Part shown: positions 56,750-64,000 of the stretch, in pieces
Position numbering within the stretch: position 1 is the first letter of the stretch
How the letters are laid out: every line of letters starts with the position of its first letter
The notes under the pieces: generated by a model
The model's database searches: none
Told to the model about the DNA's origin: nothing
What the model saw: the letters and a program-made list of their open reading frames with translations, nothing else
Position numbers and translations under genes: made by a program
Assembly (NCBI GenBank): GCA_035771165.1
Contig: JAWNZC010000255.1
Coordinates: 1-64,000 of the forward strand
DNA: 64,000 nucleotides
Source of the DNA: Paragorgia papillata
Taxonomy: Eukaryota; Cnidaria; Anthozoa; Scleralcyonacea; Coralliidae
Direction: 5' to 3'

Positions 56750-58850
56750 CTAAGGTAAGGTTTCAAAATGGTCTCGTTAAATATTGTAGGCTTGCCCTTG
56801 CGTGTAGATGAATTTCGTACTTGGTTATCTGAGCAAAATATTGAGTTAATTTCCTTTAATGAAACGAGGCTTAATAATAATATTAATGATAACCAGATTT
56901 GACCAAATAACTATGAGTTAGAAAGGATCGCAATCGAAATGATGGAGGTGTATGTGTTTATATTAAAAACCATATTAACTATAGAGTCCGATCAGATTTA
57001 ATGCAAGAAGAAACGGAATCTATTGTAAGTGAAATAGTCAAACCAAATAGCAAACCTTCCGCCATCATAGTTGCATCTAGGCCACCTGAATCTAATTATA
57101 ATAATATTACAAATGCCATTAAGATGTTAACTGCGATATGCTCTCCAGCAGATCGCAACCTGCCAGTACCATATTAAACTCAATTTCAGAAATTATCAGT
57201 TAGAACAACTTATATCTGAACCTACTCGTTGTACTATAAATTCTAATAAGTTAATTGACTTGATCTTTACTAAACGTCCAAACAGAGTTGTTGCATCGGG
57301 AGTTATTCATTTAGGTATAAGTGACCACAGTCTTATTTTTGTAGGAAGGAAAATTGCTATTTCCAACAATACTCACAAAGTTGTGAATGTTAGAAATATG
57401 CGGAAATTTAACGTAAGTAATTTTCGAAATGATCTAAGCAATCCCCCATGGGATGAAGTTAATAAACTAGGAGATGTTAATCATCAGTGGCAATTGTGGA
57501 AAAATATGTTTTTTGTCTATTGTGGACAAACACGCACCTTTTAAACGTAAACGTGTAAGAAATAAAGAGTCCATGGTTGACTTCTGAAATCAAACAACAA
57601 TTAGTACATCGAGACGACTTACGAAACTAGCAATACAAACCAACACAGAAGGAGATCTGAATCAACTAAATCTTTTCTTGATTATCTTAATCAGACAGAA
57701 TCTGCCTAAGAAATTACTACAATTGTAACAATACTGTTTTCCAATTACTTTCAAAGTTATCACAGAAAAAAGCAACAGGCATCGATCAAATACCATGTCA
57801 ATTGCTCAAAGTTGCCGCACCAGTAATTTCTGAATCACTGACTATTGTATTTAATAAATCAATAATTACTAGTACTTTTCCTGAAGACTGGAAAGTGGCA
57901 AGAGTTAGACCAGTTCATAAAGAAGTAAAAGATTACGGCCAATCTCAGTCTGAACGTATTGTCTATGATCAGTTGTATTGCTACCTTAACGAAAACAATT
58001 TGTTATCTGAAAATCAATCAGGCTTTAGGCCTCATCATCCTACTACTACTGCACTAATTTGGCTAAATAGCTTGGATCAAGCAAAACTGAATGTAGTATT
58101 ATTTCTAGATCTTGCAAAAGCATTTCACACAGTAAGCTATGAAATACTAATTAATAAATTAAATGCTTATGGAATAAGGTCGAGACCATTAACTTGGTTT
58201 CAATCGTATTTATGTAATTGTAAACAAAGATGGTGTGTCAATGGCTTCTTATCAAATCAATGTACACTCAGTTGTGGTGTCCCACAAGGTCCAATACTTG
58301 GTTCTTTATTATTTCTTATTTAAATAAATGATTTTCCTCTTTCCTAAATGAGCACACTAAAGTAGAATTTATGCTGATGAAACCGATACCAACATAACTA
58401 CAACGGGTTCATCATTAAAATAAATGATAAATTTTGCCAATAAAGATATTGAAAATATTAACGAATGGTTAAAGGCAAACAAATCGAGTCTGAATGTTAC
58501 CAAAACAGAGTTCATATTCATTGGGTCTGATCATAATCTTAAAAAAATTAGAGATAAACCCTTAATCTTTTTAAATGGAAAACCTATTAATAGAGTATTA
58601 AGGTTACAAAATCACTAGGGGTTTTGATCGATTAAAGACTCTTGGTATGAACACATTGATTCTATTTCTAAAAAAATAAGATCTGCTATTGCAGGTCTAC
58701 ATCAAACTAGGCAGTTTGTTCCTAAAAAACATATATTGCAATATATAGTTCACTAATAAAACCTTTGGTTGAATACTGCGATATCGTCTGGGACAACATG
58801 CCTTGCAGTGGTGTGACAAGAATGCAAAAGGGAAAATTGGAATCAGTTGT
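56750..58850 (+). pseudogene. LINE ORF2 remnant (endonuclease and reverse transcriptase)
   Basis: The APE-type endonuclease start is visible as NIVGLPLRVDEFRTWLSEQN and ISFNETRLNNN (~56770-56880). Later 57260-57544 has TKRPNRVV and LGISDHSLIFV, the SDH motif of that endonuclease. RT: 57802-58323 with FPEDWKVARVRPVHK, ENQSGFRP, VLFLDLAKAFHTVSY and GVPQGPILGSLLFLI, the CR1/Jockey-clade pattern. The YADD box is lost: EFMLMKPIP-like sequence after 58360. Many stops, indels and a gap between endonuclease and RT show a long-dead copy. Confidence 0.83.
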
Positions 58851-58869
58851 TCAAAGTACGTTATCTGCA

Positions 58870-58992
58870 ATTGAGTCTTTATATTTTGTTTTAATTTTGA
58901 CCAACCTGGTCAAAATTAAAACAAAATATAAAGGCTCTTAATTTTGACCAACCAGTGGGTTGGTCAAAATTAAAACAAAATATAAAGGCTCA
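58870..58992. repeat. Nested foldback repeats
   Basis: TTTATATTTTGTTTTAATTT then TGACCAACC, then TGGTCAAAATTAAAACAAAA and TATAAAGGCTC, then a second partial copy with TTTTGACCAACCAGTGGGTTGGTCAAAA. Two hairpins share one arm, probably a MITE duplicated in place. Confidence 0.85.
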
Positions 58993-59008
58993 GTTGCAGA
59001 ATACTCAC

Positions 59009-59028
59009 CTGGTTAGGGTTAGGGTTAT
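59009..59028. repeat. Short TTAGGG run
   Basis: GGTTAGGGTTAGGGTTATC holds two exact telomere-type hexamers and one near-match, about 45 bp from the hammerhead-like motif. Confidence 0.7.
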
Positions 59029-59072
59029 CATAGCTTTCTACTGTGTAGCTAATTCTGTTGTTTTTAAGTAGC

Positions 59073-59106
59073 GCTAACGTTTCGAGAAAAAGCCCTTCAT
59101 CAGAGC
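59073..59106 (-). ncRNA. Hammerhead ribozyme-like motif
   Basis: On minus: GCU, CUGAUGA, a weak stem II, GAAA, CGUU, AGC. Core bases match the hammerhead consensus. Stem III is the self-complementary ACGU and stem I is GCU/AGC, the same layout as at 21418-21461. Confidence 0.5.
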
Positions 59107-59135
59107 AAAAGCCCTCCACCAGAACAAAAACGTAG

Positions 59136-59175
59136 TTTGTTCTGATGAAGGGCTTCTGGTCGAAACATCGGCTTA
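59136..59175 (+). ncRNA. Hammerhead-like motif, degenerate
   Basis: TTCTGATGAAGGGCTTCTGG followed by TCGAAACATCGGC: CTGATGA and GAAA are present, with a poor stem II and mismatched stem I. It faces the copy at 59073-59106, so the pair forms a head-to-head arrangement. Confidence 0.4.
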
Positions 59176-60137
59176 ATTTAACAATAGATTTGGCAGTTCG
59201 CCACCTTTCCCAGTTCACCACCTTTCCCTAACTCATCTTGCATTTCACACTGCCTTTGATCCAGTCAGATGTGTTTATTCTCCAACACAATTTAAAGTAC
59301 TGCACGGCATTTCAAATTACTGTAGCTGAGCTACTGAGTGACTGCGTACAGCGTACAGCGTACAGCGGACTGTGTATCCAGTTGACTATACAGGCAGCAT
59401 CTCTTTGTAAAGGTTTAAATTATCCTATTATAATAACATTTTTTTATTTGCTTTTGTTTTCATGTAGATACATCTGGGCACCATCAACATCACAGATTCA
59501 GAATTTAAATTGAACATTAAAATATCTGGGGATGGTGCAAAGATGTCTGGGTTAACCAGCTTTGTTTTGATTTTATTTTCTATCTTAAACAACCAAGAAG
59601 AAGTTATGTCATCAAAAGGTATGACCAGTACATTACTTTTGAAACTGCTGCAGGCATTTTTTATGTTTATGCATAAATACTTTGATACATAATTTCAACC
59701 CTAAATACAAAACAACTGTAACAAAAAGTGATTACATTTTTTATTTTGATTGATTGTTTTGACAAAGTTTGTTGTTTTATATTTGATTAAGATGCTTGCT
59801 GGTTCCCGTAATTACCAGCCATTAAATGTTGTGACTGTTGTCATCATATAATGGTTGATATAATAATTATGGTATATCACTAAATATGCAATTAAGGCAA
59901 AATTAAACATTGGATGTGAGCTGCTATTTTGAAACATTACTTTGTAATTTTGGATAGGTAACCACACTATTGCAATTAAAGGTCAAGAGTCATACGAGTT
60001 GCTTAAAAGTTCTTGCTTAACAGTATTTCAGCAAGTCAACAAGTTAATAGAAAGAAAGAAAGTTGTGATAATCTTGGAGGAGATTACAAGGTAATGTAAA
60101 TATTTCCACAGGTCATGAAAATTCAACTATTGTGAGA

Positions 60138-60192
60138 TAGTGAACTCGGGTGGTGAATGAAGACACTACACAGGAGTGTCGAAACGTTGGAT
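60138..60192 (+). ncRNA. Hammerhead-like relic
   Basis: GGTGGTGAATGAAGACACT, loop ACACAGG, AGTGTCGAAACGTTGG. A stable stem II (GACACT/AGTGTC), GAAA and ACGT are present, but CTGATGA is altered to GTGAATGA, so it is probably inactive. Confidence 0.35.
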
Positions 60193-60288
60193 CATGAACT
60201 GTGACTTTTTAAGTTGTGTTCATGCAATAAATATTTTGACCAATGTATCGTTAAATATATCTACCATTCCACGACCTGCTCCCAACTT

Positions 60289-60361
60289 GACCTGTAGCTC
60301 AGTTGGTAGAGCATTGGACTAGTGTACTGAAGGTCGTGGTTTCAAAACCAGCTACTTGTCC
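60289..60361 (+). tRNA. tRNA-like sequence (pseudo-tRNA or SINE head)
   Basis: TAGCTCAGTTGGTAGAGCA matches the D-arm/A box and GTGGTTTCAAAACC is a B-box-like T arm (consensus GGTTCRANNCC). The anticodon stem does not pair well and the acceptor ends do not match, so I regard it as a tRNA-derived SINE head or pseudogene rather than a working tRNA. Confidence 0.4.
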
Positions 60362-60599
60362 GGTATGGTTTGTCACTCGTAGTGCCCAACATCGTCATGA
60401 AAAGTGTTATAATTTTTTGAGCTGTAGAAATTTTTAGTTTCAAAGTGCCAGGTTTATTTGAGTTACAAAAATAATTTTCAACAACTCTTGCCACTTTGTA
60501 TTTTAGTTTTTCCTTCTTGTGCTTGGGATGAAGTCAGCAACATCGGACTATGCATGTATATGGTGCAAGATTCTAAAAAGGATAGGTATGTTAATATTC

Positions 60600-62330
60600 A
60601 ATTTTCATAAACTTCATAAGCATTCTAATTGGTTGATTTGTACCATGTGAGACATTGGTTATGTCATGACAACGCTCACCAGTGCTATAAATTATTTACA
60701 AGGGCTAGCCATCACCGATGATTTTTAAGCTTGTTGTTAGGTTACTTTTTGGGTTTACTTTGCATCCTAAAAAATAGGCCAGACATGCATGTATCTACTG
60801 CGTTCAATCATGCCTATAGCTACTATGGTAAAAACAATGTTGTAATTACTGTATGTACTTGTAGTGACCTTGTATTCAGAGCTGAACAAGATTTTTGTCA
60901 AGATTGTCCATGCTAGCCAGCCATGCTGTGTTTTTACCTTAAGAAAGGAACTCAGAGTAAAGCCATCAAAGCACAGGGGGCTGAACACTAACAACTCTAC
61001 TCATATGATTATCCAGCACAGAAGCATGAGTCCAAGCCCATGCAGATATGTGCATGCATGGTCACCCATTCAAATAGTAACTATCAAATTGGGCTTTACT
61101 TCGGTCCTCGCGGTAAGAGGCAGTGTGATAATAGCTTGACCATTAAAACTATGGTACTTAAAACCTATGGTGATAAAGTATGGTTATTGTAAAGTTTTGT
61201 AGGCCAATCAAATTTTAATACAGTTCATCAATAACAACTCACAAAATTTGACTAATAAAGTATTTAAATTACTTTGTTTCAACAATTTGTCAAATAATAA
61301 TGCAATCCAGTTGGTAGGTAAAGGAAAATCGTTTGAGATAACAAGCATCTGAAATATGACTGCTGTAAAGTTTAGAAATAATGAAGTTGTAAACGAAGAT
61401 CTCCAGTAATTGTCATCAAAATTATGAAAGCAACTATACATTAGTTGTTCTTCAAGAGTAGACATACTTACTGTATATGCATGCATGCAGTAAAAGGTAG
61501 AATAAATGTTTGGCATTCATGACATAAATTTTTGCATGACAACTGCAGACATACAATTTAATTACCCCATTATAAATATAAAGACTTGCCGTTTCACACT
61601 CTCCACATAGCCGCCTGTCACTGACATTTGACTATTGCACAATATGTTATTTAATAGCATAATAATTTCGCTCGTGGACTACCACAGGTATTTTCACATT
61701 GTTTCTTGATCATGAAGCTAGTTTTGTTTTCTTAGAAGAAAATTTCATTTCTGTTCAGCAATGCACAGCCTTGTCAGTTTACAAAGCTCGATCAGACTGC
61801 TGAATACATGTAAACATGTTGGCCATATAAAGAGGCTTATCATAAAACTTATCATCATTCCAACAACGTCTATAGTACATCACATTTAAAAATTGACAAC
61901 AATTCATGCTTATAATACTTACTAAGCTTGTAAAAACTTCTATTCTTGAAATAAATATCTCGCTCCTTGAATGATCTCGCTCCAGATGCCATATCATTGA
62001 CTTACATGAAGTACTTGTTTTACAATTTTGGCTTCGGCGGTTTGTCGTCAGTCAATCGTTTAATTCTATGTTTTGATTGGCTCCGAAGTCATTCTTTTGT
62101 TAACTTAACTTAAACTTACACGCACGACAGCAATGTATCTACTAGCGCATGCGCAGTAGATACAAAACAGTTACTTAAAAAAAGTAACTTACTTTATAAA
62201 GTAACTTAATTTCAGGAGTGGTTACTTTCTGGGGTTGGTTATTTTATGGGGGCGGTTATTCTCTGAACTTTGATATAACTTGGTGAAAACTATTGAGGAT
62301 GTCACAGAATGTGCAAAGAAAAATAAATTA
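60600..62330. other. Intronic or intergenic DNA
   Basis: Lies between exon pieces of the gene relic. A segment near 60935-60995 (GGAACTCAGAGTAAAGCCAT) may be another decayed exon. GGTTACTTTCTGGGG and similar lie near 62219. Nothing else recognised. Confidence 0.4.
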
Positions 62331-62723
62331 TCTTGTGAGTACGAGCCCCTTCTAAATATTCCTCTTTGCAATGTGGCATTAGACGAGCTTCATTTGATGT
62401 TGCGTGTTACAGGTGAGCCATGTTATTGGATATGAGGAAAAAACAGCTTATATACAAGCCTTCCCTGGAAAGGTACTCTATTGAGAGCGCACACATAACA
62501 CGCGCCTCTTAAAAATGCAAGACGCGCCTTTCATCGCGCGACTTTTAGCGCATTTTTATAAAATAAAAATTAACACTTAGATTTAAGAAACTATCAAACT
62601 ATAAGCTTTAAAGTGTAGGATAGCACTAGTAAGTGCTAAATAAACTTGTACTCTTATATACAAGCTGACCAACAATATGGTCACCAATGCCTTGGAGATG
62701 GCAGGAAGGAAAACCTGAACAAA

Positions 62724-62784
62724 CGAACGATGAACAGTCAACAGTCAACAGTCAACAGTCAACAGTCAACAGTCAACAGTCAAC
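62724..62784. repeat. (CAGTCAA)n minisatellite
   Basis: About eight tandem 7-bp units, inside the gene relic. Confidence 0.95.
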
Positions 62785-63039
62785 ACGAATTTGGATGACC
62801 TCATTAAAACTATCCAAAGTTCTGGCATCTCATTTAATGTCTGGGAAAAAGTTGAAGCAGATGGCAAAGGTGGTGGCCTAAGCCTCCTAGGTGTGCTGAG
62901 CCAAGACAAAATTTGTCTTGACCAAACTGAAAAATTCATCTCCACAGCAATCAAAACATTTTGAAAAAGAATAATTTGAAATTGAAATGAAAAATGCCAA
63001 ATTATCATATACACTAATATTACACTTAAGGTTTATACA

Positions 63040-63210
63040 TGAGCAAAAGCTCTCACCAAAGATCTCCTTATGAACTTCAAAGATGGCTTGATACCCTCCA
63101 TTAATATTCGATTACTGTAGAGACAGAAAAGTGAGGAAAATGTCTCTTTTCAGGAGAGTTTTCCCACAAGCCGTCATACCAGTAACCAACATATTGAACG
63201 GGTGATCCAT
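63040..63210 (-). pseudogene. Polinton-like packaging ATPase fragment (A32/FtsK-HerA type)
   Basis: An ATG at 63210 opens MDHPFNMLVTGMTACGKTLL, with a Walker A GMTACGKT directly after the start, as in Polinton/Maverick and related virus packaging ATPases. The frame stops at 63112. Sequence just beyond (GGYQAIFEVHKEIFGE, ~63105-63058) resembles the C-terminal end of the same protein, so the middle appears deleted. It lies directly downstream of the capsid-like gene on the same strand. Confidence 0.55.
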
Positions 63211-63299
63211 TTAATACTGAATTGATTTTAGATTTTTGTTTACCATATTCACCAGACCATCACTCAACACAAAGATTTGGCAGACTACATTAGCCATGG

Positions 63300-64000
63300 T
63301 CACCTATTTTTGGTGATCTCGATCAGAACTCCAGACTGTGTGTTAACAATTCTTTTCCCCGTGATGACATTTTCACGATCCTCAATACTTCTCAGGTCAA
63401 TCGCCAGAGCGAAGGCATCCTTGTAGAACTTCTGGATTGTCATAAACTGATCGGACTCTTCCTTCCCACCAAGCAGTCTTTTAGCCTGATCATAGAACCT
63501 GTTCTTTGGAATACCTTGGCTGAAGACGGCGTTGGGCACACCCTCGATTGTTAGCTTGACATTTTCAATGTTTGGATAGACATATTCCTCACTATCAGTC
63601 CCAGACCTATTTGTGAACATCATCACAATCCCCTTCATTGACTTCCGTGGGAGGTTAATATGTTCGTTGATCAAGGTTGATCTAGCCGCCCATTCAGTTG
63701 ACTTCATCAACGTCACGTGTTCGTAAGACAGCGATCGGCCGGCTGTGTACAGCGAGGTTATTTCATTGGCGATGTCATGGTTGTCAACTGTCTCGTACTC
63801 CAGTTCGAGGCCCTCCAGTGTGTACCTGTCAACAGACTCATTTGACTGAGCCACCATAATATCGCTCGCCTTGGTAACGTAACGATGTAGCGGAAGTTGT
63901 TACACATTTCAAAGGGAGTGTAGAGCCCGTGGTCCTCAAGGATTTTGTCCAGTTTTACTTTGAGGTTTGTCCCCTGGATTGAGAACATCAGAGCGTCAGC
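63300..64000 (-). pseudogene. Polinton-like major capsid-like protein, C-terminal part, cut by window edge
   Basis: Frame 63857-63300 (185 codons) contains LEGLELEYETVDNHD, SLYTAGRSLSYEHV, LPRKSMKGIVMMF, KLTIEGVPNAVFSQGIP and ALAIDLRSIEDRE. I associate this pattern with double-jelly-roll capsid proteins of Polinton/Maverick-type elements in cnidarians; the call is from memory of the family. Upstream coding (63988-63860, MFSIQGTNLKVKLDKI) is one base out of frame near 63860 and runs off the window. The neighbouring ATPase fragment supports the assignment. Probably an old or 1-nt-damaged copy. Confidence 0.5.

Larger units (their letters stand above)
59470..62960 (+). pseudogene. Multi-exon gene relic of a repeat-encoded family, function unknown
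   Basis: Exon pieces joined by GT-AG borders: ~59470-59620 (INITDSEFKLNIKISGDGAK, MSGLTSFVLILFS, EEVMSSKG); 59959-60091 (NHTIAIKGQESYELLK, VFQQVNKLIERKKV, then LGGDYK after a shift); 60507-60583 (FLLVLGMKSATSDYACIWCK). Further pieces are ~62340-62413 (PLLNIPLCNVALDELHLMLR), ~62670-62715 (NNMVTNALEMAG) and ~62787-62900 (LDDLIKTIQSSGISFNVWEK, ADGKGGGLSLLG). I recognise the order ISGDGA, SSKGNHTIAI, GGDYK, WCK, DELHL, SF.VWEK as a protein family very common in cnidarian genomes. Its function I cannot name; a transposase is plausible. Missing exons and shifts mark it as dead. Confidence 0.6.

Noticed and set aside
60289..60361. Functional tRNA gene
   Set aside because: A and B boxes are present, but anticodon and acceptor stems do not pair properly.

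Overview
The window reads as an animal genome, most likely cnidarian (stony coral or sea anemone). Coding blocks are split by GT-AG introns, microsatellites are long, and the repeat families present (BEL/Pao, Kolobok-like TTAA elements, hAT, Penelope-like, SGNH-type LINE, Polinton remnants) are what I would expect of an anthozoan. The taxon is an inference from protein style, not a search. I found no convincing single-copy cellular gene: essentially everything is satellite DNA or mobile elements, many nested.

Layout. 1-1175 is a ~351-bp tandem repeat. 1177-1260 is an inverted repeat leading into a 174-bp satellite (1261-5417, resuming at 17640-18028 and 28138-30142). The satellite is split by two inserts. 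The first (5418-17639) is a BEL/Pao LTR retrotransposon on the minus strand, with identical 206-bp LTRs plus a third, inverted LTR. Its gag frame is in turn interrupted by a 6.1-kb Kolobok-like transposon (10082-16190, TTAA duplication). The second (18029-28127) is a 10.1-kb transposon with 173-bp, nearly identical terminal inverted repeats. It carries a RecQ-type helicase on the plus strand and a ~1280-residue ankyrin/DUF6589-like protein on the minus strand. I consider it the most interesting object here.

30143-36682 holds two MITE-like inverted-repeat elements, microsatellites and a complex tandem repeat. 36683-46839 is a decayed hAT transposon (vertnin-like N-terminus, TTF zinc finger, hAT core and dimerisation domain, minus strand). 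It contains a Penelope-like reverse transcriptase (40667-42430) and a TTAGGG-like repeat. 47230-55572 is a second hAT transposase, split by an unidentified ~1.06-kb segment and by a second Kolobok-like element (48903-54921, TTAA duplication). 56220-58850 is a dead LINE. 58870-59175 holds hairpins and hammerhead-like motifs. 59470-62960 is a multi-exon gene relic of an unknown repeat-encoded family. 63040-64000 is a Polinton-like remnant (packaging ATPase and capsid-like protein), cut by the window edge.

How the parts relate. Both Kolobok-like elements share one architecture: a transposase on plus and, convergent to it, a protein with a P2X7 'ballast'-type cysteine domain on minus. The insertion order can be read: satellite first, then BEL and the RecQ element independently into it, then Kolobok-1 into BEL. 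Many reading frames are broken by 1-nt indels, several in A-runs, so sequencing error and real decay cannot be separated from sequence alone.
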